Shown: positions 9,501 through 20,799, counted from the stretch's first letter. The stretch: DNA of 64,000 nucleotides from Diplonema papillatum (GCA_030068145.1 JAPJBO010000463.1:1-64000), one strand, 5' to 3'. The notes: generated by a model not told the origin, from the sequence alone. Made by a program: numbers and translations.

Positions 9501-9710
9501 CCAGCTTTTTGTTTGTACGATTTGACCTGTACGCGTTCAGGTTAAACCGCTGCCAACGTTCCTTTTTAGCTGTAACAAGTATGCTCACTAAGGTGGTTAC
9601 TGGTTCTCGCAAAAAAAGCCGGCTGAATATCAGCCGGTCAGTTTTTCAAAAACTTTTTTTCCGGCTGGAAGCAGCCCAGTTATTTCCTTAGCGCGAACAC
9701 TGCGTACCGT

Positions 9711-9942
9711 CAGGGTTTATTCTAATCCCCGAAATTCGGGAAATTCATGGTTAAAAAGTCTGTAGCCACTTCGTTGTAGACCCCACTTGTGGGTCCTGCA
9801 GCCTCCGTGTCTCTGGCCTTGCAAGCACAAAAAAGTTTTCACCAGAAACTCCGTGGTTAAAAAAACCTTTTTAAACCGGCCTGTTTTGAGAATATTTTTT
9901 GGTGAAAAAATAATAATTTTTAACCATGCAGGATAATCCCTG
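9711..9942. mobile_element. hAT-B miniature element, short copy
   Basis: Starts CAGGGTTTATTCTAATCCCC and ends AACCATGCAGGATAATCCCTG. Compared with the 12873 copy it lacks about 110 bp of interior. No clear 8-bp duplication flanks this copy. Confidence 0.7.
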
Positions 9943-10919
9943 GGTGCCGGAGAGGGACGGACAGTTTGGGTGTCTCGCGACCTTCGTTGTTGTTTTGGCA
10001 AGGAATCTTGGATTTCTGTGTGTGTTTTTTGCGCAGGGCACTACGCAAACGCAGCCTGTGTGTTACCTTTTACCCTGGAAGTGTCCGGTGTTTTAACAGC
10101 CCGCCGGCAGACCATTGCGCGTTAGTTGACCGCTGGGATCTTATTTGAGCACATGAACCGCATGGATTTTGCATGCACTTTCTCTCTCTAGGGCTAGGTT
10201 ACGTGCACATGTTGAGCAAGGGGTTGCCGTATAGTAGCTCGTATCCAAAGTTTAAGCAAACCCACAAGTAAGCTCGCTTCAGCTTTTCCGTACGAAGCCG
10301 GGTGTCTTTTTAGAATTGAAAGTTGTCGCTTGAAACTCCGGGTTTTCAAGGTTTCCAGAGGGTTTTTGAGGTTTTAAAGACCAGTATTTTTTGAGTCTCC
10401 AGTATTGACCGTTGAGGCTGGGAGTCGAGTGGTGTCGAGTGCGTGGAAGGAAGAACGGAGGAGGAGCTGGGGATCTTGAGTTAAATGTTTTAAGCAGCAC
10501 TTTTTGTCATGGCAGGGGAAAATCTTAGTTTAACCACACACAGACGGAGGGTGGGTCTTAATTTTGGGAAAATGAACTTTCAGGGCAAACTTTGGGTCAT
10601 ACTCCAAAGGGGTTTCGTAGGTCAAAAATGGGAACCGAAGGGCGCATTTGAAAGACTTCGTGGCAGGTCTTTCAAATGCGCACCTCGACACTGAATGCGT
10701 ACACAAGGAAGTGACCCAGGACGGGCCCGCGTGCCTCTTGCAGATACTCGCGAATAACTTGTTTTAACTACGCCATATGGCGTAGTTCGTCTGTATGTGG
10801 TTAACGTTTAGGCAGAGCACTGCCTCTCATGCAAAGTTTCTCTTGGAAGTCTTCTTCGAGGAAGATGTTGTCTAGAAACGGGACGCAAAAATAGAAACAA
10901 GAAAAAAGGGGAGTGCACG
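9943..10919. other. No gene; REV2 fragment and two perfect hairpins
   Basis: A REV2-like fragment lies at about 10300-10475 (GAGTCTCCAG, GTTGAGGCTGGGAGTC). A 15-bp hairpin has arms at 10642-10656 and 10667-10681 with a 10-nt loop. AACTACGCCATATGGCGTAGTT at 10766-10787 is a perfect 22-bp palindrome. Nothing else was recognised. Confidence 0.5.
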
Positions 10920-11175
10920 CAGGGCTTACGCAGCTCTTTTGTCTTGGAGCTAAATAACGTAGGGCGGCCTCAACCCTCCAGTGTCGCGGTGGTAAGCAAC
11001 AGCAGGATCTGCCGACCGGAACGCCAGTACTGCGGTAGATGAATCGGCTGAAAAGATAGTACGTACTGATGACGTACTGACTTCAGCACGTGTACACGTA
11101 CTGATTCAGCATGTGTGCAAAAAGAAACTAAGAAAATTTACGTGCTGAAATCAGTACGTTCAACATGCTGAACTT
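10920..11175. mobile_element. Family J element (ends CAGGGCTTACGCAGCTC)
   Basis: Begins CAGGGCTTACGCAGCTCTTT, similar to the hAT-A terminus, runs through GGCCTCAACCCTCCAGTGTC and CAACAGCAGGATCTGCCGAC, and ends near TCAGTACGTTCAACATGCTG. An inverted copy lies at 31733-32092. The far end was not resolved. Confidence 0.5.
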
Positions 11176-11814
11176 AAGGCCTGAGTACACGGCTCCCAAA
11201 GTGGGGTGTGAAACCCTGAGGGACTAGCCCCCTGTATTTTTTCACCGCGGTGTTGTGTGGCACCTCGTTCTTCGTCTCAGGTTTCGCTCTTGAACGCGGA
11301 CCAACCCGAAGTCAGAGCTCATCAGTGAGTCCTTTGGATGGGGATTTTCAGTCCAGTTCTGGTGCGAGCACAACTTGGGTTCCCTGTGTTTCTCCTTCCT
11401 TCATTCGTTTTTAAAAAAGAGAGTTGGGTAGGGGGGAGAAAATCCGTAGTGTGATGTTTAGGCAGAACGTCACCTCTCGCGTGTTCGAATGACAGCTGCA
11501 AGCTTTCTTCGATGAAGTGCGTGGTGTTTTTGTTGCAGAAACAGAGAAAAAAAGGATCCGGTTGATGATGTTTACCCAAATAAGAATTAAAGGCCTTCTG
11601 TTGGATTTGCTGTGGGGGGGAGAGAAATCTTAGTTGGTCAGGGGGGCAATTTAGTTCGGTAGCAGGGGGAGGGGAGTCGCTTGTACTTGGTTCTGGTTCT
11701 GAGGAATAAGGGGGGGGTCAAGAAAGTTTTGCGGTGGTCTCCGTTGGGCAGGCAGTTTATACTACTTCCGTTCTTTTACTACTGGGTGTGTGCTCATTCA
11801 CTCGTTGAAGATGC
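11176..11814. other. No gene recognised
   Basis: Contains the short motif TTTAGGCAGAACGTCACCTC (near 11458), which also recurs in diverged form near 10810, 19205, 40100 and 48305 and marks another low-copy dispersed repeat. No long ORF with family features. Confidence 0.4.
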
Positions 11815-11985
11815 GGGGCTTACGATCCACGTGTGGAACGTGTGGATTTCCACACGTTAAATCTGTCGGGATCTTTTTCCCACCACGTGTGCTTCCACGT
11901 GTGGATCCACAGGGTACCAACATGTGGATTTTTATTTATGTTTTCCTTCACGTGTGCTTGCACCCTCAGGTAGATCCACAGGCAG
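11815..11985. mobile_element. hAT-A copy, truncated
   Basis: Starts at GGGGCTTACGATCCACGTG and contains the family's repeated CACGTGTGGA motifs in both orientations; the second terminus is missing. Confidence 0.6.
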
Positions 11986-12139
11986 GGGAGTCTCGTTCAC
12001 TCACTTTGGCTAGTCAAACGAGACTCATGAGACCGACACCGGAATTTTGTTAGACTGATTCTTGTGCGAAAAAGTCTGTGCTTTGAAGTTGCCGGCATCT
12101 AGGAGGGTTGGATTGGGGTCTAATGGGATTGGTTGGCTA

Positions 12140-12285
12140 ACCCCATTTTCAAGCGTTTATTGTGGTTTAGAGGTTGGTATAGAGGTACACTTTAACTACG
12201 GCTAGCCATGTTTGTAAGTGTTGCGACCGACACCAAGAAGAAATTCGCTTTGAATTTAGTCTTGGGCCCCACGCGCATGCATGTT
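12140..12285. repeat. REV2 repeat
   Basis: Contains GCGTTTATTGTGGTTTAGAG, then ACTACGGCTAGCCATGTTTG and GACCGACACCAAGAAGAAAT, ending at CTTGGGCCCC. Related copies are at 18840, 44050 and 48985. Confidence 0.55.
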
Positions 12286-12387
12286 GAGCAGGGGTTGCCA
12301 TGCAGCTCGTATCGGTCTGTAATATGCGTTTTTACTTTCGTTGGGTTGAGCAGGACGTGCGGTGGGGAGAGATTTCGCGTCAAACAG

Positions 12388-12530
12388 CCTTTATAGCTTT
12401 TGTTGAACGCCTACGCCCGCCACTGAACCGAGATTCACCTCACAGCACATTTACCTCCTTTGATCTTTTGCAACTGGCAGCCTCCTCAAGCAAAGCAGGT
12501 GCTTATACAAAAAAGAAGTGCGTAGTTTTG
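12388..12530 (+). repeat. SINE-1 copy
   Basis: Starts TTGTTGAACGCCTACGCCCG and ends GCAGGTGCTTATACAAAAAA. The 3' A-run on the plus strand fits a retroposed short repeat. It lacks the CGAGGGACTGCCTTGTG leader seen in longer copies. Confidence 0.65.
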
Positions 12531-12872
12531 TTTTATTCTTTTACTTGTTAGTTAGAAGAAATGTGAAAATGGGTTAGAAAAGTATTTGTGGCTTTCTTCG
12601 ACCCCTTTTTCTTCGCCCCAGTTGTAAAATTGCACACCCTTACTTACTCGCGGGCCTTTTGTTGAAAGGGCTACTGGACCTGGCCTTTTAGAGTATGTAA
12701 GTTCGCTATGGGATCCGGGGGTTTGAAGTCTCCGGGTGACTGTTGCCGAAAAAGGGTCCTTTAGTCTGGTAGCGACAGTAGTTTTTAGAGTGAAGGGTTT
12801 CTGCGTTACGACTAGCGGTGGTTTGATTCCCCTTTTTTAGAGCGAAAAGGGTTTCTTTTTGGTAGGGGGGTT

Positions 12873-13214
12873 CAGGGGTTATTCTGATCCCCGAAATTCT
12901 GGAAAATCATGGTTAAAAAGTCTGTAGCGTGGCCGGAAAGATTTTTTTTTTTTTCCACGTTGAGCAAGCTTTTTTGAATGGCCTGTAAGCCCGATATGCG
13001 ACCTTCGTGGACGTGTTGCTGCTTAGTCACTTTGTCGTAGACCCCACTTGTGGGTCTTGCGGGTCCTCTAGCCTCCGTGTCACGGGTCTTGCAAGCACAA
13101 AAAGTTTTCACCAGAAACTCCTGTGGTTAAAAAATCTTTTTTAACCGGCCTGTTTTGGATACTTTTTTTTTTTTGGTGAAGAAATTATTTTTTAACCATG
13201 CAGGATAATCCCTG
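12873..13214. mobile_element. hAT-B miniature element with 8-bp target duplication
   Basis: Full-length 342-bp copy: CAGGGGTTATTCTGATCCCC to GCAGGATAATCCCTG. The flanks are GGGGGGTT at 12865-12872 and again at 13215-13222, an 8-bp duplication as expected for hAT transposons. The interior carries GTAGACCCCACTTGTGGGTC and inner inverted ends (CATGGTTAAAAA / TTTTTAACCATG). There is no coding capacity. Confidence 0.8.
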
Positions 13215-13360
13215 GGGGGGTTTGAAGTTGTTTGGAATCGCTTCTTTTCCCCGGCCTAGGCCGACCAGGGCGCGGGCTCCCTTCCTCGCGTCTTCTAGTG
13301 TTGGAGCTTGTTGGTTTTAATCGGGTCAGACTCGTGATGACGGTCTCTATGAAAAGAAAA

Positions 13361-13763
13361 AATAAAGGTGTAACAATTCCGTTATATCCCAATTGGGATA
13401 AGCAGGGCTTACCCTCCGCGTGTGGAATGTGTGGATTTCCCCACGTGTGCTTCCACGTGTGGATCCATAGGTACCACATGTGGATTTTGATCTATTTTTC
13501 TCCCCACATGTGCTTGCCACAGGTGGGGAACCACATGCAGGGGAGTCTAGGCCCACATGGCGCCAAGGCTGCACAGCCAGGTATCGCCATCCCAGTAGTA
13601 CGCTATTTTTTTTGCCCGCCGCACACATGGGGAAAGTTTTTTTTTCCCTCGCACGTGGGGAAAAGAATCCGAAATAATTAACGTGTGGAAATACACACAT
13701 TCCACACGTGGAGCGTAAGCCCTGCTTATCCCAATTGGGATATAACGGAATTACACCTTTATT
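13361..13763. mobile_element. hAT-A copy inside a perfect outer inverted repeat
   Basis: hAT-A runs from CAGGGCTTACCCTCC (13403) to GGAGCGTAAGCCCTG (ends 13724). The flanks are themselves inverted copies of AATAAAGGTGTAA...CCGTTATATCCCAATTGG, making a continuous fold-back with arms of about 80 bp. The outer arms probably belong to an older palindromic element into whose centre hAT-A inserted. Confidence 0.65.
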
Positions 13764-13797
13764 TCTTAGGCAAAACCCCGTTTTCACATTTCTTTTG

Positions 13798-14030
13798 TGG
13801 TCCACATGTGGACGCTTAACGTTCGAGGGACTGTGATGTGTGCGGCGGGCAAAAAAAATAGCGTACTACTGGGATGGCGATACCTGGCTGTGCAGCCTTG
13901 GCGCCATGTGGGCCTAGACTCCCCTGCATGTTGTGGGGGAAAAATAGATCAAAATCCACATGTGGTACCTTGGATCCATCACATGTGGACCACAAGTATG
14001 TTGTCTGAGACCGAAAACGGAGCGTAAGCC
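13798..14030. mobile_element. hAT-A copy, inverted relative to its neighbour
   Basis: Carries the second hAT-A end (GAAAACGGAGCGTAAGCC at 14012-14030) and an inverted copy of interior sequence at 13480-13640 (GGCGATACCTGGCTGTGCAG, GGCCTAGACTCCCCTGCATG). The left end is replaced by TGGTCCACATGTGGACGC. Confidence 0.6.
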
Positions 14031-14770
14031 GATGTAATGGAATATCGTATCCACGGGTGCTCGCTGGAAGAGAAAAGAAAACGGAGAAGAAGTAAAACTT
14101 GACAGAGAATCCAACACTAGGCGAGTGTGCTTTTTATTTTCCGCAGGTGGGGGTGAATGGGTAGGACGCCTGGAGGCTGTTGTCACAGTGTTTTCCCATC
14201 AGTTCACCTGCACAAGTCTTCCAGCCAGGAGCCACACTTCGTGTCAATATTCCAAAAGTACTTTAGGACTGACAAGAACAAAACTTGAAGTGGTGGGATA
14301 TAAGGGAAATCCACCAGAAATAAATAAAGCGGAAGAAGAAAAGATACACGAGCGCGTGCATTTTGAGTAGGTGGGTAAACAGTGCGCCATTTTTGTAGTC
14401 TGTTTGGTCTTCTTTCTTCTGGGAATCTGACATCGTAACTAACTTGTATGTACACTTCATCACTTTACTTTTGGCTAGCCAAGGTCGCGGTCGTTTTTGC
14501 TCCCCCCCCCCCGACGACACTAGTGTCAGACTAGCCTACCCGAAGGCAGTTGATTTCTTTAGGCAAGATTACTCTACCTCTTTTTTTTTTTTTTTTTTTT
14601 TAGAGTGAAAGTTCGCTTTTTGTGTGTGTGTGTGTGTGTTTTTTCTAAAGAGTGAGAACTTTTTTTTTGAAGGGCCAATGTTCTCTTAGAGTGGAAGTCC
14701 GCTTGAAACTCCGAGTTTTTTAGAGTTTTTGTGTTTCCGGGGGGGAAATCCCCGTGGGACGAGCTGGTAG
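14031..14770. other. No gene; family P and REV1 fragments with T-runs
   Basis: 14031-14508 shows nothing recognisable. 14509-14580 is a family P copy (GTGTCAGACTAGCCTACCCG). It is followed by a run of about 22 T, a (GT)n tract at 14620-14639 and REV1 fragments (AGAGTGGAAGTCCGCTTG at 14693). Confidence 0.5.
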
Positions 14771-15074
14771 TTTATTTTGCACGCGTTTTGTTTGCTTTGT
14801 GAAGCCGTCGCCCAGGCTTTCTGAGACTGCTTCTTTTTGGTCCTGTTCCTAAACGAGTCAGGCGAACGACAGCAAGTGTCAAACTAGCGGTCTGTTTTGT
14901 CTTCGCGCCCCGGTGGGCGTGCAGTCCGCGGAAGCTGGCGCCACTCCTGCGTTTCGGGTGTGCATTTTTTACACGCCCCCCAAAACGCGTCAGCACACCC
15001 AATCTGACCCGGGCTTCTGAGGCCAGGGTACGCACAAGCGTTTCGACAGAGCCGCGTAGTACCTCCTGCGGTGC

Positions 15075-15797
15075 CTAGTACGCGACAAAACGAGATTGAT
15101 GTGGCATGCCTGTCCAACAGCTGCAATCAACCAAGGCGTTGTCCCGCGCGACAGTAGTCCGCACCACGCCCTCCGTTTGTGCTTCCTTTCCATCCGTATC
15201 GGCGAATTCTTGTATTCTTGTACAGTTCCCACGTCCCCTCCCCGTCCCCCAACGCTGCCCGTATCGTTCGCTGGCCCGCATGGCTTGTCTGTCCAGGGGC
15301 GCTCTTTCCGGGCACAGTTGCATTGGATCGATTTCCCATTTGCGCATACCCCGCGCAGAATGAGCGCAAGACGAGCACCAGGGCGGACCAGGACGTTGGG
15401 ACCGTGCGAAGTCGAAGAAGGGGTCCAAAAGCGAAGCAACAGCACCAACGCGGAAACGCAGCCCGAAGGCAGCCAAGCAGACCTCCCAGTGCAGGGGGGA
15501 ACCTGCGGCGGTGAAGTAACGAAGCTCATCCGAGTGTCCTGAAACCCCTTTGTCAATACCACCCAACGACTGCGACACGTCGTCGTCAGCGACAAATGCG
15601 TCATCACCATGCATCCGCAGAAACAGTCGGTTGACGAATGCCTGCGGATCCGTGGTGGCAGCGTATCTTCTCCAAATAGCCTTCGTCACCGAGGAGACGC
15701 TGTCGACCCCCGTCACGCTAGCTGTGCGGCCACCACCGCCGTGTGGGTCGACAGCGCGGGAAACTTCTCTGCTGCCGTTCCCCCAAATGTCGAAACG
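15075..15797 (-). CDS. Possible exon or gene remnant, unknown product
   Basis: A GC-rich island (about 14780-15840) differs from the AT-rich repeat DNA around it. On the minus strand one frame is open for about 240 codons, starting RFDIWGNGSREVSR just after a TAG that could double as a splice acceptor, and running through ATTDPQAFVNRLFLRMHGDD and SLGGIDKGVSGHSDELRYF. There is no ATG until well inside, so it would have to be an internal exon or a fragment. Two other minus frames are also long, as expected from base composition. No family was recognised; its 3' half (after about 15370) looks less protein-like. Confidence 0.25.
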   Translation of the reverse strand, partial: RFDIWGNGSREVSRAVDPHGGGGRTASVTGVDSVSSVTKAIWRRYAATTDPQAFVNRLFLRMHGDDAFVADDDVSQSLGGIDKGVSGHSDELRYFTAAGSPLHWEVCLAAFGLRFRVGAVASLLDPFFDFARSQRPGPPWCSSCAHSARGMRKWEIDPMQLCPERAPLDRQAMRASERYGQRWGTGRGRGNCTRIQEFADTDGKEAQTEGVVRTTVARDNALVDCSCWTGMPHQSRFVAY

Positions 15798-15954
15798 CTA
15801 GCGTCTGTCAAGAGCACGCGTGACCCAGCCGTGTTTTAAAGATGGGATGAGAGGCGTCGGCTCACTCTGTCAAAGGACCACACCACTTGCGTTTACCCCG
15901 TGTTTTCATTTCTCCGGTGCGAACCCCTCTCTGCTTGACACCGGGAAAACAAGA

Positions 15955-16275
<321 letters not shown>

Positions 16276-16999
16276 CCAATCCGAGCGCACACAGCAGCAG
16301 TGACGCGTCGGCAGTATTTGCACTTCAGGCCGTCATGAGCGTCGACGGCTAGCGAGTGTCGGCAGAGGGTGCAGTGGTCGGAGCAAGCTTGAACGTGGCA
16401 GGTCGGTGATGAACAAGCTGGCGCTTATGTAAGCAAAGAAATGCGTAGTTTTGTTTTATTCTTTTGAGAAAGGCCAGCACAAACTCAAGAGGTCAAGCCA
16501 ACAACTCCCATCAGCCCCGCAGAGCCCCTTCATACGAGTGTACAGAGGTGAGTCACCTGCCTTAAGGCTGTCCTCTAACGGCACCCCACAGCCCTTCGAT
16601 GGTCCTCTTCTACGAACCGCTAACTTTTCCTTTATTTGTTGTTCAGCATGCCGAGTCTTTGCCCCCTTTTCCAGGCACCGGTCGGGTTTTTAGAGTTAGA
16701 AATAGTTCGCTTGAGAATCCGGGATTTTAGAGTCTCCGGGTGACCTTCCGGGTGTTCTTTTAAAGCTAATACGTACTGGGGGGCATGCATGGCTCGTTTC
16801 GTGTACACTTTACTTGCTCGCTTCGGCGAGTCAGGTTCGAAACAGTTTGTGACCGACACCAAGTTCTCGCCAGGATAGGTGAGTGTTCTTGGGCTCCCCA
16901 CGTCGTACAAGTTGAGCAGGAGTTGCCCTATAAACCGTGCCGGTTCATTGTTTGCACCATGGCTCTAACTAGAGAAGAATTTTTCTTTTCTTTTCACCT
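16276..16999. other. No gene; REV1 and REV2-like fragments
   Basis: A REV1-type fragment lies at 16688-16770 (TAGTTCGCTTGAGAATCCGG). 16795-16925 resembles the end of REV2 (GTGACCGACACCAAGTTCTC). The remainder is unassigned. Confidence 0.45.
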
Positions 17000-17240
17000 A
17001 TGCCTTGAGTTAGGGATCTCCATGCACGAAGCACGGACGTGTAAACTGTAGCAGTGTCATGATCTTCAGTATGTCGTCGATCATTGCGCAGGCTTACATT
17101 TTTTTTGGAACACATTTGCAAATGTCTCGGAGAAAGAAGAAAAAAGAGGACCAGTTGAGTCGCAGCTCTTGACAGACAGAAAAAAGAGGGTGTCTTTTAT
17201 GCTTCTCTTTTTTTCTCGCGGACAGGGTATTTGCATACTT
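17000..17240. repeat. Family L repeat
   Basis: Contains TTAGGGATCTCCATGC, CATGATCTTCAGTATG, CAGGCTTACATTTTTTTTGG and GCAGCTCTTGACAGACAG. Matching pieces occur at 35780-36010, 36590-36740 and 37020-37155. Confidence 0.6.
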
Positions 17241-17374
17241 TCAAAAAAAAAAAAAAAAAAAGAACCAAAAAGGTGAGGAAAACAAAGGTTCTATCGCAAA
17301 AAGAAGACAATTCACGCGCCTGGACACAATAGCATCATTCAGAGAGAGAAAACGAGAGAGAGAGAGAGAGGGTG

Positions 17375-17540
17375 GAGGTGCAAGAACGTGCGTGGAATGG
17401 TAGTGCTCAACACCGCACCATGTCCCGTCTGCACCGTGTTTCGGTCCTTTAAGCCACGGGCACATAAAGCGTGGAATCATCAGCGCGGAACCTGAGTGTC
17501 TGCAGACAGGGCAGCGATGTGAGTCTCTCCGGGATGGGAG
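17375..17540. repeat. Family K repeat
   Basis: GCAAGAACGTGCGTGGAATG, GTGTTTCGGTCCTTTAAGCC and TCAGCGCGGAACCTGAGTG mark a repeat of about 190 bp. Copies are at 31435, 35028 and 53785, with partial copies at 24829 (inverted), 25970 and 54165. Confidence 0.65.
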
Positions 17541-17597
17541 TGGGAAGGAGCGATTACTATTCTTCGACAGGGGTTGCTGTTTTTTCTTTATTTCTAA

Positions 17598-17860
17598 CGA
17601 CAACGAGTGTCAGACTAGCCCACCCCGAAGGCGGTTTTTGAATCCTTTCCTACCAGAAAGCTTTGTTTGAGGTGTCTCTATTTTTTAGAGTTAAAGTCCT
17701 TTGTTTTTGTTTTGCGTTCCCGTCGATCCCGAAGGACGATCAGTTTGGTGTCTTTTTTTTTTTTTTTTGAGTAAAAAAGTTCGCGGGGAAAATCTGGGGT
17801 TTCCCATAAAATCGCTGCTTTTTTAGAGTGAAAGTTTTTTGTTCTTCAAGGCGGTGGTGA
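17598..17860. repeat. Family P, family D and REV-type fragments
   Basis: 17598-17660 is family P (GAGTGTCAGACTAGCCCACC). 17715-17750 is family D (TTCCCGTCGATCCCGAAGG). T-runs with AGAG boundaries at 17680, 17750 and 17820 are REV1 tails. Confidence 0.5.
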
Positions 17861-17924
17861 CTTTGCGTTTGCCGATAATCAACCGGGGTGTTGATGTTGA
17901 ACTTTTTTTTTTCCGCGGCCCCGG

Positions 17925-18205
17925 CCTGCTCGGGTACCAGGGAAAGCCTGCTACACGGGAGCCAAGCTTCACGTGTTCGGCGGTACTGCAGAGCCACAGG
18001 CCTACGGGTCAAGTGGCTACCGATTTCCCAAACTAAAGCATCAAGGCGTGGCGCACCTTGGGGCTTGGCGCTTGCGCTGAACATAAGCTCGTCGAGACGT
18101 CAGCCACAGGGCAGAGCGGACGGGGTTGTGGCACTGTGCTGCCTCCGACTCAAGCTTTGCAACAGCTGTGGTTGACCGTCACGTTCCTGGACCCGGAGCG
18201 GCCTT
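17925..18205. repeat. Family G repeat, copy 1
   Basis: About 275 bp from GGGTACCAGGGAAAGCCTGC to GACCCGGAGCGGCCTTTTT, nearly identical to 41550-41826. Indels of a few bases separate the two copies, and no ORF is shared between them. Confidence 0.75.
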
Positions 18206-19304
18206 TTTCTTTTTCTTTTTCTTCTTTCTTCTTCCGCGGCCCCGGCCCGACGCGGGCTGAATCAGAAATTCCGCAAAGACCGAAGGATCGTTCGGCTGTG
18301 CCTTCACACCGGATGCCCGGACCTGTGCAGAGGGGCGGAAGCGCAATGTTTCCGTTGATTGCAACGGGTGGCAACAACCTTGCACACGTGCGACGATGAG
18401 TCGGCAAAGGCATTCAATCTTACCTTTTTAGACTGTTTCTTGTAGTAAGCGGTCGGTTTTTTGAAGTCTCCGTTTGACTTGTGAGGCGAGGGGAAATGGG
18501 GGGTTTTCCTTTTGTGCTAGAGCAGGGTCTGGGCAGTGTGTTTTCATTCCTTTACGTACTTTGTGTCGCTTTTACTTTACTGTTTACTGTCACATGTGGT
18601 TGCGCATCCGTGTAACTTCGTTTTTAGCGTGAAAGTTCGCTTGAAACTCCGGGGTTTTAGAGTCTCCGGGTGACTCTTGGCAATGTGCGAAGATGACCGC
18701 TCTGCTGGGTGCGTATACTCAAGGGTGACGGTTACACGAGCTAAGAGTATCGGTGGGTATCTTTGTTTTAAAGGTTTAAAAGTTCCTTTCGAAAGAATCT
18801 TTCACTCGGACCACTGACGCTGGGATCCTGGCACGTATTTAGCGCTTGTTGTGGTTAAAGGGTTCGGTGTTTTAGGGTCTCCGGTTGACCATTGAGGCTG
18901 GTAGTCTATAAGTGAAGAAAGGGATGTAAGACACATTTGCACGGCTAGCCTAGTCTGTGACTAATGAGACCGGATGTTTGTACGCACAGGTTGACCTTCC
19001 CCCGAGGTGTGACCGGCAACGACAGCTCACATTCGCTAAGAGAGTGCAAGGCACCCCCCCACACGCGGGGAGTTAGTCGCCTGAGATCTTCGATCATACA
19101 GGACAAGGTTATGATCGAGTCGCAGAGAAAATGAACAGGTGGGAGGGGGGGAGAGAGAGAGAGAGAGAGGAAGGAAGAAACGGGTATCTCAAGGTTAATG
19201 TCAAGGCAGTACTGTCTGCGATTCATGCATGTTTGATGCTGGCGTCAAAAATCTTCTTCGAAGAAATGCGTCGGTTTGTGTTGGTGTTGGTGGTAAGTTC
19301 CTGC
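18206..19304. other. No gene; REV1 and REV2 copies
   Basis: REV1 lies at 18627-18770 (GTGAAAGTTCGCTTGAAACT, GTTACACGAGCTAAGAGTAT) and REV2 at 18840-18985 (TTGTGGTTAAAGGGTTCGG). The stretch 18206-18620 and the stretch 18990-19300, which includes a short (GA)n tract at 19150, show nothing else. Confidence 0.5.
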
Positions 19305-19540
19305 TCAAAAAAAACTCGAGGGACTGCCTTGTGCTCATTTCGAAGGAGGCTAGAGGGGGAGAAAACAATACAACTACAAAGTGGGTCTTTTTTTGTTGAA
19401 CGCTTACGCCCGCCACTAAACCCAGATTTACCTGTGTTTCGTGTGGGCTACAGCACATTTACCTCCTTTGATCTATCGCAACTGGCAGTCTCCTCAAGCA
19501 TTTCCTACAAAGCAGGTGCTTATACAAAAAAAAGGGAAAA
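19305..19540 (+). repeat. SINE-1, full-length
   Basis: Has the leader CGAGGGACTGCCTTGTGCTC, GAAGGAGGCTAGAGGGGGAG, the core TTGTTGAACGCTTACGCCCG, and the tail GCAGGTGCTTATACAAAAAA. This copy and the one at 36742 define the full unit of about 225 bp. Confidence 0.7.
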
Positions 19541-20465
19541 AAAGAAGACGGGGACACATGTTTTTCCGTGTGGTCTAAAGTCCTGTATCCAACCGATCGA
19601 AGCGCCCAAAAAATGGTGCCGACCGGCCTTTTTTTTCTACAACCCGCCGCAGTGTGCGCGCTATCTGCCGGCTTGCCGGCCGATTAATTTCGAAGCGAGG
19701 GGGGTTTTCTATTTTTTTTATATTTTTTTTTTTTTCCCGACGACAACCAGGGTATTAGCGTGACCCTCAAAATCGTGTACAACCTGAAAATTATGTGAGG
19801 GATAGCCATTTTCTGGGGGGGAAGCTATGTTGGGCACTTTTTGTCTCGAAGAAATGCAAAAACAGGGGTTCGGCTAGAAGCTCTTCAGAAAAAGCGCAGT
19901 TTGCGCGGAAGAAAGGCCTCTGTTCGCTGTTGCACCGTGCCCATCCCGGTGCAGTGGGTTGGACCCCCGACCAACTGCACCGGGGCACCAGGGGCGCTTC
20001 ACCCCCGTGTTTCAGATCGTGTCCTCCCCGTCTTGTATAAGAACGGGTTTGGCTTGTTATCGTTGACTCAGGCCGCGCAGCGGCAAATTTTTTTGGATAC
20101 ACGTGAGGGGGGGGGTAGTTTCTTGGCCCCGCGCAGCGGCAATTTTTTTTTGGGTATGTTTCTTGGTGACGTGTTTCTGACTGTCCCCCCCCTGATGATG
20201 AGACTTTAGTTAGGCCCCACCAGCAGTTGGACCCAGTTTGACCCATACACCACGGGGCTGGCCCCCAGGGTTCCCGAAAAAAAAACGCATGTTTCTTTTG
20301 GACTTTTCCGTTTTCCAAGGTGGACTAGAGGATGTGACACCAGTTTCCTCCCAGATTTCTTTTTGTCAACAACAGCAGCTCGTGCTGGGATCCTTTTTTT
20401 TTTTCCGTTTTTTTTTTTTTTTTTTTTTCAAAATGTGAGGATTTGCCTCACAATTGAAACTGACG
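19541..20465. other. No gene recognised
   Basis: 19630-19700 resembles the element end at 9150-9190 (CTGCCGGCTTGCCGGCC). TGTGAGG motifs near 19795 and, inverted, near 20450 could be element ends, but no TIR could be aligned. Homopolymer runs at 19720 and 20390-20430. Confidence 0.35.
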
Positions 20466-20650
20466 ATAACCCTATGACGACAACTAGTGTCAGACTAGCC
20501 TACCCGAAGGCAGTCGATTTCTTTAGGCCAGGTTTCTACCGGCGGAAGTTGTTTGGGTTAGCGTTTTTTTTTTTTTTTTTTTCCCGACGCCAGCAAGTGT
20601 CAGACTAGCCCACCCTAAGGCAGTTGTTTTTTTTAGGCAGGTTTACTCTA

Positions 20651-20681
<31 letters not shown>

Positions 20682-20690
20682 GAGATAGCA
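20466..20690. repeat. Two family P copies followed by T-runs
   Basis: AGTGTCAGACTAGCCTACCC at 20485 and AGTGTCAGACTAGCCCACCC at 20596, each followed by GGCAGT(T/C)G and a long T-run. The second run, at 20655-20681, exceeds 25 T. Confidence 0.6.
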
Positions 20691-20799
20691 AAAAACCGAG
20701 CGTAGCGAGCTTTTTGTGAGCTGGTTTTATTGTCCAAACAGCCAGGCCTGCTCTCTCATTTCATTTTCTCGCACAAAAAATATATATAAGCGGCCAGGG

